Below are positions 22,382 through 32,922 of a DNA stretch of 64,000 nt, piece after piece. Source of the DNA: Periconia sp. R9002 (Eukaryota > Ascomycota > Dothideomycetes > Pleosporales > Periconiaceae); NCBI GenBank assembly GCA_023627715.1, contig JAMAHW010000063.1, positions 1 to 64,000 of the forward strand, given 5' to 3'. The translations under genes were made by a program, and so were the position numbers. The notes under the pieces were generated by a model that did not search any database, was not told the DNA's origin, and saw only the letters and a program-made list of their open reading frames with translations. Every line of letters begins with the position of its first letter. Within the stretch, counting starts at the first letter, position 1.

Positions 22382-23690
22382 CATGTATCTAAGTTTGCAA
22401 ACTGTGGCACGCGATACATTTGTGCATTTGATTCTCACGTACGCATACTGGTGCCATTTTGAATGAATTGACTTTAATCTGCAAGCTGCCACGGCGCTCG
22501 TGGAGATTTCCACCATGGTCAAAGCTACAAGGGTATAGAAGCTCTATATGGCGTAGCGAGGATGATATCGAGACTAGCCGGATCGGTGGATAGTTCAGAC
22601 GACGACGCGCCACAGGGTCTGACCTGGCCAAAGGTAAATGCATCTGGGGTAACTGAGTCGAGAGTGCGTGAGTTGCGAAGCAAACCCAAGCATGCATTTC
22701 ATGAAAACCATCATGGCTCCTTTGAGCAAGTGGCTTGCCTGGTGGTGACGTGCACATGGCGCACCGAGTTGGGTGAAACTGAGAAGACCCGGATTTGGGT
22801 ATACAAATAGAAACAGAACACTGCAGGCGGCTGAGGAGGAGGCGATTTTGCCAGGGGGTGACATCATTGGGGGCTTCAGAAATGTGCCGTACGCCACACG
22901 GCCGGTGAAGGCGTGCTAGGTGGGCGCAGAAAAAGAGAGGGGTGACTGGAGAGCAAGGTGTGTCGAATCTGACAGCTGCTCTTGCCGAGCCTGTGCAACG
23001 GCACGCGAGTCGCCTTTGTGCTGGCATGTCACGGCGACGGGGACAAGGGGTTGCCTGGTACAAAAGAGAGAAAGGGGGGAGAGGGCGATGGGAATAACTG
23101 TAGTTGGTGTACTTTGTACTGCAATTAGTGGGAGGTGGGGGACGATGGGAATTGTAGATTGGCAATGCCAAGCAGCAGATGCAGTGCCACTCACTGGGGG
23201 TCGGGGAATGGGAAGAAAGGGTCGCGCTGGCACGGGCATGGGCAGGCAGGCGGACAAGCAGACAAGCAAGCAAGCGGCACGCAAAAAAAGGCCGACGTTG
23301 TTCTTCTTCAAGGCCGACCGACGTTCATCAGAGGGCTAAAGGTCGGATGCGATGACTACTAATACATGGCCGAATACGGACTAGCACTCGTCCAGGTGCA
23401 CTGGATTCGCAGAGGACTCGCTGCCATTACATTCACACGACACCTCCCCAAGCAGACTCTTCACCTATCCACCCGAGTCTGATCTCTCCCCTTGAAGCCT
23501 CGTTGTTTCCTCCCCTTCTAGCCCGCGCGAACCTGCCCGTGCACCTTGCTGTTGCCGCCCGCCACCTTCCACCCACTACCCCACACACACAACAGTGACG
23601 CTACACAAATCTATGCCCGGCAGGTTTGACGCGCTTCTTCTCGACATCTTCCTCGTTCCCTTCGCCGAATCTTCATAGCCCCCTCACACT

Positions 23691-25452
23691 ATGGGTCAGA
23701 CTCTCTCGGAGCCTGTGGTTGACAAGGTAAAACCACGCAATGCCCTCCCCCACCCCCGCACTGCCCTTGTCGCTCCTATTTTGGCCGCAACGCCCCCCTC
23801 CACGCGCCCGCTACTCCCTCCTCTAGACACGCCATACTGATTCTTGTGGGAATAGCATTCGCAAAATGGTGATGGCGACGACTTGATTTATGGCGTCTCC
23901 TCGATGCAAGGATGGCGTATCAGCATGGAAGATGCCCATGCCACCATACTAGACTTGCAAGCCCTTCAAGAGGGCAAACCCACCTCACCCGACAAGCGAC
24001 TCGCTTACTTTGGTGTATACGATGGTCACGGCGGTGACAAGGTGGCGCAGTACACCGGCGAAAACCTGCATCAGATTGTCGCAAAACAGGAAGCTTTCAA
24101 GGAGGGTGATATAAAGAAGGCACTGCAAGATGGTTTCTTGGCCACAGACCGTGCGATATTGAGCGGTATGTTGGTCTTCAGAGCTCAAGTTAACGTTGAT
24201 CGAAATGGCTAACGAACAGCCTCCAGATCCCAAGTATGAAGAGGAAGTCTCGGGATGTACCGCTTCGGTCGGCGTAATCTCAAAAGACAAGATCTACGTC
24301 GTACGTCCGAGTCCGCTGCTCACTTCACGATTTATACTGAACGGTATAGGCAAACTCGGGTGATTCTCGCACTGTATTAGGCATCAAGGGCCGCGCAAAA
24401 CCGCTCTCATACGACCACAAGCCTCAGAATGAAGGTACGTACCTTTGTTTCTAGCGAAGAACCTGACTGATCACGTCACACAGCCGAGAAAGCGCGAATC
24501 CAGGCTGCAGGTGGCTTTGTGGATTTTGGTCGCGTGAACGGAAACCTTGCTTTGTCGCGCGCCATTGGCGATTTCGAATTCAAGAAGAGTGCCGAGCTCC
24601 CTCCCGAGAGCCAGATTGTTACCGCGTTTCCAGATGTTGAAATACACAACTTGAGCCCAGACGATGAGTTTCTGGTGGTCGCCTGCGACGGTAAGTGTGT
24701 ATTTATCAACCATTACGCTGGGATGCTAAGTAATGATTAGGTATTTGGGATTGCCAGTCTTCACAGGCCGTTGTGGAGTTTGTACGACGAGGCATCGTCG
24801 CAAAACAAGATCTAGCATCTATTTGTGAGAACATGATGGACAACTGCCTGGCATCCAATAGTGACACTGGGGGTGTTGGCTGCGACAACATGACAATGGT
24901 TATCGTCGGGCTTTTGCAGGGTCGGACAAAGGAGCAGTGGTACGAAGATATTGCAAAAAGGGTTGCAAATGGAGAGGGTCCCTGCGCTCCGCCAGAGTAT
25001 GGCAAGTCTGAAAATCCAGTCTCTCCCGCCTCTGAAGGCGAATAGTTCATGTCTAATACATCATTCCAGCCGAGTTCCGCGGACCCGGCGTCCACCACCG
25101 CATTGATGACAGCCCTGATGATATCGACATGGACCTTGACCAGCGTTTCCGACCCAACAGCGGCAATGGCGGTCGCATTATCCTCTTGGGCGATGGCACC
25201 GAGATAACCACGGAGGCTCCTGATTCCGAAATGTTTGATCACGACGACGAGGACAAGGACCTCGACTCACAAGTTGACAAGTTCCACAGTGAAGGCTCTA
25301 ATGGACATAGAGCACGGGAAGGGACGCCCGGGCCGCAGTCTAAAGAACCAGCCGAGTCTCCATCCTCGGTCAAGACGGAGAAGTCGGACGAGGGAAAGGA
25401 CAGTACACAACCGGACAAGATTACGACTGGCACTGCCACACCTGGTAAATAA
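23691..25452 (+). CDS. PTC2: PP2C protein phosphatase Ptc2/Ptc3, with apparent exon-1 frameshift
   Basis: Seven exons: 23691-23724, 23856-24165, 24227-24300, 24350-24434, 24484-24690, 24741-25001 and 25070-25452. The product is a Mn/Mg-dependent Ser/Thr phosphatase acting on stress MAPK and checkpoint kinases. Metal-site motifs are [25 protein letters not shown] and GCDNMTMV; an acidic tail follows. Two oddities stand out. First, exon 1 should read [12 protein letters not shown] (compare the start MGQILSNPVIDK in yeast Ptc2), but two bases are missing in a CT repeat. The ATG frame therefore stops after nine codons, and the exon sum (1354 nt) is 2 short of a multiple of 3. Second, intron 6 starts with GC (GCAAGT), not GT. 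Either the first exon is broken in this strain or the assembly has an error; the rest is intact (about 451 residues if in frame). Confidence 0.85.
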
Positions 25453-26549
25453 GAGCTTCGGCATCACTCACGCTCGGCCTGGAAACCTGCTTCTGTTTCT
25501 GCCCAAATGACATTTTGACTGCTTAACAACATGGTTTTGCAGGCATGCTGTTTTGCGTGAAGGAAGTACTGTTATGATTACGGAAGATACGCAATGTCAT
25601 TGATGGGTCACATGGAGGTACCTCAAACTGCCACAGGAGGTCAACCTCACAATTACGAAATGATACCTGACGGCGCCTTTCATTCGGTTGTCGTCCCCTT
25701 TCTACATCTATCCCTCTTCCCCATTTTCCTGTTTGCCTGTGTGTCTTGGCGTGTATAGCGATGCGACCGGTTTCCTTATAGATTGTGCTAGATGCCTGGC
25801 GAGTGGCGTGAAGTGGTTGCACAATTCATCATTGGTCAATTATCCCAATCTTGGTTCATAGCATCGCAATCATGGTCTCGTTCGTTCATCGTTGGTTATG
25901 CACTGTCTACCGCTACTGCAACGTCTGTTTATGCTAATGTTTTCACACGCCTGGGATGCCACAGCGCTCTAATTGAATTTTCCAGGTGCGCCGTTTTATT
26001 GACCATGTCTCATCCATTAAAGTATACAGGCAGGCATCGGAAAATGTAAACTGATGATCATGTGACTCGATACTAGGTACAGAATCGTCTGTTTACCATA
26101 AGCCATTCACGTTCCTCACAGATTTCATGATGTAGAGTTGCATTACAATGACGGAAGATGTACAGCGAACGGATTGGTATTGCAGAACTGCCGTTGTAAT
26201 GGGGCAATGGTATTTCAAATATAGAGCTAGGAGCGAGACGAATGTGCACACAACCATGTACTGTGTCGGCCTACAGAGATATGACATATACCTGCTCGCA
26301 GGATACCGAATGAGTCAAAATCCATGCTGAAGGGCATTGTAAGCATTCGTATATCGTAGGTACAAAGTTTGCTACGTGCAACCGGGGTATGTACAGTACA
26401 TAGTTATTGTCTCAATATGCCACACGACATGGGGTCGCGATACAAGAAAAACGAATGCTCATGACGTGATGTTAAATAGGAGGTCTCGATGATGAGCCAG
26501 AACGTTGTAACTGTATCCGAGTTGTGTCTGTTGTTGGCACAATACAAGC
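25453..26549. other. Gene-free start of the AT-richer island
   Basis: 3' flank of PTC2, then about 1 kb without recognisable coding content. A ~35-bp segment near 26240-26275 (with GTACTGTGTCGGCCTA) is repeated with few changes near 32657-32690, suggesting dispersed repeat fragments. Confidence 0.4.
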
Positions 26550-26551
26550 TA

Positions 26552-26717
26552 CAGAGTGGTGACACGCCGGGAGGTCATATATCGGGTAGCTAGTGTACCA
26601 GGCGTTATTCACAAATTAGATAACTATACTAGATGTACTACGTAGGTCGTAGAGCTTCTAATTCGCAGAACCTATTAGTCCTTCTAATATGTGACTTCCC
26701 GGCGTGTCACCCCTCTG
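26552..26717. mobile_element. 166-bp MITE with terminal inverted repeats and TA target duplication
   Basis: The left end reads CAGAGTGGTGACACGCCGGG. The right end is its near-perfect inverse (CCCGGCGTGTCACCCCTCTG). The inverted repeats extend about 33 bp with a few mismatches. The element is flanked by TA at 26550-26551 and 26718-26719. TA target duplication, short length, no coding capacity and an AT-rich centre fit a Tc1/mariner- or pogo-related MITE. It could be mobilised by a pogo-type transposase such as the fragment at 1-161, but that link is inference only. Confidence 0.75.
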
Positions 26718-26719
26718 TA

Positions 26720-28386
26720 AGTAGTCTGCGAAATCATCGTACAACGACTGGTAACACGTAAGTACGATTGGTCAATTGGGCAATGCATTCATCCATTCCA
26801 ACCAAAGCCCAAGCTTCAATCAGTCATGTATAGGGGTGACATCGACGAGCATCCGCTGCACGGCACATGTCGGCTACATTGAGCTACAAACGACCCACAA
26901 AAAGGATATCTACACGTTCTTGACCGTGCCAAGTCTGGTATTGGCGGCGTGTTCGCAGACTTCACTTATTACATTGTGATCCGTACATGATCAGTAAGGT
27001 CATATTAGGAGCACTAGCGGGCCAAAACTACAGTTATTATCTATTTACTAGCACTATTTTGAATAGAGGCGTAAAATGCTTGAAAGTTCTGCTGGGTAAA
27101 AGACAGTTATGGTTATTGGGAGAAAGTACGAGGTAGGCGGCTTTACGTCTGAGATAATGATAGTACAGTACATATCAATGTGATGTAGATATTGTTCATT
27201 GCGGTTGCTGAGGTGCTGGTATCGCTGTCAATGTTCCCGTTACATGGGCATAGTAGACAAGGTAATGGTGTGTGTGTAATTATGTGCATTGCCTTATCGT
27301 CTTTCGAGGTAACTCCCTCGGATATTGTACATGTATGTACTAAAGTATAAGCACGGCCACGCCAGCGGCATCTGCCCCTGTCAAATGGCCTGTCCAAGTG
27401 GCAAACAATGATGTTTCCGTGTAACAAGGCGGCTCCCTCGATTGAGGCTACCTTTCAATGATCTGAAAGGTGGCTATTGTCGTACGACCTGGCGATTTTG
27501 TGGAGTGCGATGCCCAGCGCGAATTGGATTGAAATGAAGAAAGTTTAGTGAGTTCACAAGATTGAAAGTGTGTCGTAGCTTGTTACTAATCGAAGACGAT
27601 GATTTCAAGTACTGACGGGATCGTTATCGCTGATTTACTGTCTGAGAGGGATTGCTGTGGTATTTGTCATTTCCAACGCTCGCTACGATGGATACATTGG
27701 CAAAGAAATGAGATCGTGAGGATGTCACAAGCGATCGATTACTGCATGTGATAGTTGCCGCGGGGCCAATAGAGGACATTGTTCATTTATGTTGCAAGCT
27801 CAAACAAGTACGCAAAACACGAGTTCCTCCATCCTAATACTTGTTTGTGTGATGAACTCCAGGTACGGAGTTGTTTGGTATCGAGACACCACGAGGCGCG
27901 GTGTATTGAGACATTCGTTACTCATTGTATCACCTCTAGTTGAGTTTAGCTGACTTTGTACACACGATATAGGTGTCGTACGGTGTGACGGTTTAGTAGT
28001 TGCGGTATACCTGTTATATACGGTGTGCACTATGCCGTGACAGGTAGCAACGAAAATTGAATGACAACGGAACAGCTGAATGATAGAGGCTTTCGAGGGA
28101 AAGTTGAAAACGCACATTCGCATTCCACGACCTAACTAGATGCTGGTCATGGGCACCCAAATCGCTTGCTGTGAAATAGAGCTCATTACCCCGTCTTCCT
28201 TCCGGTGGAGATGGTCGACCCCTCTCACATTGTCAGCCGCTGCCTTGAGCGTGCCTGCACACGGCTTATAACCATTCAAAACGATACAAGAGCTAAGTTT
28301 CGTATTGCACTCGCGGTGAAAATGAGCCTGTGGGCAAACAGTTTTTAGTGACGCATCGAACAGAAGAAGAGGGAAACTTACAGATG
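26720..28386. other. Gene-poor AT-richer DNA
   Basis: No recognisable gene. Short palindromes (for example ACCTTTCAATGATCTGAAAGGT near 27450) and scattered repeat-like text. At 28136-28393 on the minus strand there is an open frame with a good GTAAGT donor and CACAG acceptor (see findings), but no ATG start. Confidence 0.4.
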
Positions 28387-29105
28387 TTAGCACATTGCCA
28401 TTTTGACCCTCTTAGCATCGAACGTTGTGACAAGCGAACGAAGTTCCCGCTTTGAACCACGTGGAGGTAGGGCTGTTCTCAAAGCTTGTTTTTTACCCAG
28501 GTTGTCTCCTGCTTCAAATGACCTTTTATTTAGGTCTTGGATCTCTTCGATCTCTTCGATCTTTTGGATCCCCTGTGCCCACCTGAACCACCAGGAGGGT
28601 CTTTGCGTTTTGAAGGCCCTTTCGGACCCCCGGGATTCTCTTTCGAACCCCCAAACGATCTGTTGAACAGTTCGCCCGCCATTTTGACGGCCTGTTCGTC
28701 GTCAGCTGAGAGAAGCAAATCCTTGAACTTATCAAGATCTTTATCCTCTGCTTCATCTTCTTTTGAACCCCCAAACATTTTGTTGAAGAGTTTTCCCGCC
28801 ATTCCAGCGGCCTCGCGGTCAATGGAGTGGAAAAAAACCGCGAATTTCTCGAGGTTTTCATCCTCTGCCCCATCGTTGGGAGAGCTGGGTTTACCAGATC
28901 CCGAACGTAAATCACTTTGAGAAGCGGCCTCACGACCGCCCCCATTGTGGTCGCCGGCAGAGCTGGGGTTACCAGTTGCCGACGCAGGCTCACCTGCCGC
29001 TGGGTTTACAGCGGAGGTCTGCGCAGTGCGCCCTTGGCGTCTTTGTTTGCGACGAGCGGCATCGTGACGTGCCATTGTGTCTTCATGAAAAGGGAATGCT
29101 GGCAT
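28387..29105 (-). CDS. Unrecognised island protein, short paralogue (two ~40-residue repeats)
   Basis: Not recognised. A single-exon reading from the ATG at 29105 gives 191 residues ending at 28530. Very basic ends (ARRKQRRQGR; repeated KRSKRSK) suggest nuclear or nucleic-acid binding. The middle has two copies of a module: one at about residues 84-123 with AAGMAGKLFNKMFGGSKE, one at about 124-160 with QAVKMAGELFNRSFGGSKE. The same module occurs once in the neighbouring gene at 29734-30848. A conserved tail in another frame (28508-28387) can be joined by a phase-1 intron (28582-28509, weak donor GTGGGC, acceptor CAG), giving 214 residues. It lies in tandem with its paralogue in a repeat-rich island. 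It lacks the paralogue's zinc-knuckle motifs. No function is assigned. Confidence 0.55.
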
Positions 29106-29733
29106 GGAATGTGGAGTGCCTTAACTTAGCAGAACCCTACGTAAAGTGAAGTAGGACGCCAAGAGGCTAACCAATATGGGGCTAGTGTCGAACTTGGAGT
29201 CTTGACGTGACAGACTAATGGACTTCACTCCTTATAGCTCTTTAAAATTCGCGGGTACGAAATCAGCGTAACTCAACTAGGGGTGATATAGTGAGTGATG
29301 AATGTCTTAAAATGCTACACCACGTGGTGTCTTAATACTACTTTGTACCTAGAAGAACGTACCAAATCCCTATACATCTTCCACCGTCAATACTGCTTCT
29401 TGGCAAATGCGGTTCCGAGAAAAAACACTGATTGTTTCGGCGAGGAGCGGACACCCAAGTGCCAAAATAACCTACACTAAGAACATTTACTACTGCACAT
29501 ACAACGTTCCAAGGTCCTTCCTCCCCCCTATGATAAAGTTGTCTTAGGAGTAAGTAGAATACTAGGAGTGTATTTCTATCCATCAGTTTTGTTACTTCCT
29601 CCATCGTATACTACCTAAGGATTAATAAAGATGTAAATGGAATCTTACAAGCGGTAGTATTACTTAAGTAAGGTCGTTCTACCACAAAAATAGGACCTGT
29701 TGGGGACTTAAACATCCTATACGCAGAGCGCCG
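29106..29733. repeat. Spacer between the paralogues, containing a duplicated non-coding segment
   Basis: About 630 bp. The part around 29445-29590 (with ACATACAACGTTCC and AGAATACTAGGAGTGTAT) is visibly related to 31665-31805 (ACATACAACGCTTCG, AGAATACCAGGAGAGTAT). These segments sit upstream of the short and long paralogue respectively, so the duplication appears to have included promoter-side DNA. Confidence 0.5.
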
Positions 29734-30848
29734 CTAGTTAGTAAAGAATAACCGTAATCCTAATCGCGACGTGCACCGCCTCTCCATAAACCTAGATATG
29801 GTCGCCCTCTCAGCATCGACTGCTTTCAGCAGACGAAGTTCCCGCTTCGAACCACTTGGCGGTGGGGCTATTCTCGAAGCTGATTTTTTAGCCAGGTTGA
29901 CTCCTGAGTTTTTTCCGGAAGGTTTTCTCCTCCCTAAGGACTTAATCCTTAATTCTTGGGTCGCTTGTTGGCACCCTTACCTTCATCGGAAGGAGGGTCC
30001 TTACGCTTGCCAAAGATCTCAGAAAAGACTTTTACGGCGGCCTCGATGTTTTCAACGGGCAGGCTGTTGTAGAACTTGATGAACTTATTCATCTTTTCCT
30101 TCTCCGTCTTTTCCTCCTCCTCACTCTTCATGAGGCCCGCATCTACAAAACGCCTACGGGCGTTTGCGCAAGGCTCTTGATAAAAGTGAGCCAGCTTGCA
30201 GCGTTTGCAGTGCGGAGCTTTGCAATTTCCAAAATGCTTCCTAGCACAGGTCTTGCAAAGAGGACTCGGAGGGGAGGGGTTGCTGGCTCGGGATTTGGCC
30301 CTTGCCGCACCCTTTGCCTTCGCCTCCTCCTTCTCCTTCTTCTTTGCGCGGTTCTCTTCCTCTATAGCCTTATTGATCCGAGATCGATAAGACCGGAGAA
30401 GACCCCGGCAACGTTGCTGAAAGTCCCTCTCTGCCTGCGACAAGCAGGGGGGAGGGTGGCTACGACCGCATTGAGGGCATTTCTGCTTCTCTTTTGGAAG
30501 GCCTTTCCAAGCCTCAGCATCTGGTGTGGCTGCACACCATTTTGTACCTTGAGCCACCCGTTCGTCCAAGGACAAATCGGGGGCGGAGACTTCTGACCAA
30601 GCGACCTTTTCCAAGAACGCCTTGTCGTTCAAGAATTCCTTTGCCTGCTTTCTGCGGGAAAGGTTTTCTTGGGGTTTGGGTTGGTTGCCCTCGCCCTCGC
30701 CTCTATCCAGACCCTCCTGGGCCGGAGAACGTGAATCATCTTGGCCGTTAGGCACAGATGTAGATGGGTCTTCCTGGTGGCTACTACCGCTGCCAGTAGC
30801 ATCCGCCATGGGAACGTCATCAGTTACCGTCGTACGTTTGTTTGCCAT
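29734..30848 (-). CDS. Unrecognised zinc-knuckle protein, long paralogue
   Basis: Exon 1 runs from the ATG at 30848. An unspliced reading stops at 29949 (299 residues). A canonical donor in GAAG|GTAAGG (exon end 29981) and a CAG acceptor (exon 2 from 29903) remove 77 nt. They add a tail conserved with the short paralogue and end at 29734 (345 residues). I prefer this spliced form. Three zinc-knuckle-like motifs are visible: CPQCGRSHPPPC, CKTCARKHFGNC and CKRCKLAHFYQEPC, all C-x2-C-x3-H-x3/5-C. A Lys/Arg/Glu/Ala coiled-coil-like stretch lies between the first and second. The C-terminal module (NKFIKFYNSLPVENIEAAVK, then FSEIFGKRK) matches the repeats of the neighbour. Knuckles plus basic regions suggest RNA or DNA binding. 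Gag-like retroelement ancestry is possible but unproven. Confidence 0.6.
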
Positions 30849-32922
30849 TTTGAAATCTCAAATCTACGACTGATTAGCATTCATATAGTCTGAAATGAGC
30901 AGAATCTCTTGATTTTCGAAGAAACTTACGCAAATTTGTATCGATGGGTAGGTGGAGAAGAAAAGAAAAGTGTCAAGCTCCGTTGTGCTCTTTACTCTTC
31001 AATAACCAAGCCTTACCGTATTAGGTTAGCGCGTCCGCCTGGTGAACAGAATGTCAGAGCAAGTCTACGCTCCTCGCCTAAAACGAACTTGAAAAAAAAG
31101 CACCCTTTGCCAGTCACACAAGATATCATAATTATCAACCTACATACTCTTTCTTAAACACAATTTTTAATGTTATAACAATATCTAATGTGTTTTTCTA
31201 CGGCCTAGAGGTTTTTTACATCTAAAATTGTCCAAAAGTGCAGTGTAAAACTACGTAAGGAGCAAGTTATATTAGTAGTAGCGCATTGCTTACAATTTCT
31301 GGGGATTCGTTCACACGTAAAACCACGGACAGAAGCTGTCTACGCAGAGTCTAAAAGCATTACAGGGTCGTGTTAGTATATATTACGCAAAGTAATGCTT
31401 ACTGCAATAAGCCTTATTTAGTGCAGATCTACGATAACGCAGCCTAGTAAATGTTTGTAGTGTTACAAATTTATACGTATGTATACGTATAGCGATGTTT
31501 GGTTAAAGAGCTTAACTTAAGTATTGGAGATGGCGCGATCATTGATCAGATGCCTTGCCTCATCCAGCAGGTCTTTAACGTATGTATTTTGTTCACAGGT
31601 ATAGGAAGCCTACATTGATGCTATACGTGTCAATCTTGCTAAAACAAATCAATAGTTCACATGGGGAGCGAAAATCCAGGTGTCGAAATAGCCCGAACTC
31701 ACCGCATTTACCACACTACATACAACGCTTCGACGGTCTTTTCCCTTTAAGATTACGGTCTTCTTAACTGTAGTTAGAATACCAGGAGAGTATTGGTATA
31801 TAATAATCTTTCTCCTATGATATTACTGTGTAAGAATTCATGAAATTTGAATTGATCCTCATAGAGTATTGCTACCCTGGATTCATAAATGTGTATGATG
31901 TATGGTATGAAATTGAATTTGATCCTCACAGAGTATCGCTACCCTGGGTATCGACACAGGTGGAGGGGGATGATGTATGGTATAAGCAGTAGTATTACTG
32001 AAATGGCTATATTAAATTCCATCTGAGCCTCACCTTCGAGCGTTTCAAATTTATTCTATACTTCCGTGTTATGGAAGTGACGCGTTGCCATATCTTGAGA
32101 TTCAATCAATCCCACAGTGTTCGTCTCCTTCTTTATTAGCTCCATGATTAATAGACAATCACCAGCTAAAAATGAACCATAAAAAGAACAAGAATGTTTT
32201 GGAAATCAGCGTCCTCCCATAACATTCCTGGTAACGTCTCGATAGGCCGATATCGTATATGTTTATGTGAACATGGCAGTACGATAGATAGCAGATTGCG
32301 TTAAATTGAATTTCCAAATCACCGAACTTAAGTTACTCCGCTACTCGGAACCAGGATTGATATGCTGGAGAAGCTCGCCTATAACGATCAGAAGAGTATT
32401 CGGTCATGCAATTGGTTATCCTCCAGATGAACAAACTCATCATTCTCTTCTGAGCTTTACACCTGAATTTTCACAAATCAAAAGGCAAAAAATATAGTAT
32501 CATTGCATAGCAATTGAACTAGTCACGTTATCAACACATGTAGAAAACTAGAAAGATGTCCTCGAGCAGGACATGAGTCTCTACGGTCTGTAGTATAGTA
32601 ATTTAAGGTGTTTCGCAGATTCTTCATAGTATAATCTGATATTCGACGTACTGGTATGTGCACACAAACATGTACTATGTCGGCCTATCAGGATAATGTT
32701 CGTTGTACTTGTTTGGTTCTGAAGCAAAGGGTCATACTAAACGTACTGTTACGTACATAGACTCGATCCTGTTCATTCTCAGCACCTTGCCTTAGTTCGC
32801 CACGACTTTTTTCAAATGAAAGAAGGAGATGGCTAAGAAGGGATGCAGCATTCTTGTCAAGAGCGTTAGCTACTAGTCATTGTGTTCAAGTCATAGCTTA
32901 GCTTTGAGTTGAAAAATCCATT
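30849..32922. other. AT-rich repeat-bearing DNA
   Basis: About 2 kb with no convincing gene. It contains the second copy of the duplicated flank (31665-31805). It also contains an imperfect tandem duplication: about 31848-31912 and 31909-31983 both contain GATCCTCA(T/C)AGAGTAT(T/C)GCTACCCTGG and end in GATGATGTATGGTAT-like text. Open frames are short and uninformative. Confidence 0.45.

Larger units (their letters stand above)
22210..23690. other. Divergent promoter region POX1 / PTC2
   Basis: 1.5 kb. Near POX1 it holds two CCTCGG-type hexamers. The middle is purine-biased with GGCAGGCGGACAAG-type repeats around 23240-23280. A short upstream reading frame (23613-23678) lies in the probable PTC2 leader. 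A 294-codon open frame on the minus strand (22389-23273) is Cys/His/Pro-rich and looks spurious. Confidence 0.4.

Noticed and set aside
22389..23273. 294-codon minus-strand open frame between POX1 and PTC2
   Set aside because: Composition (Cys, His, Pro, Leu scattered, low-complexity DNA beneath) and lack of any motif suggest a chance frame in biased promoter sequence.
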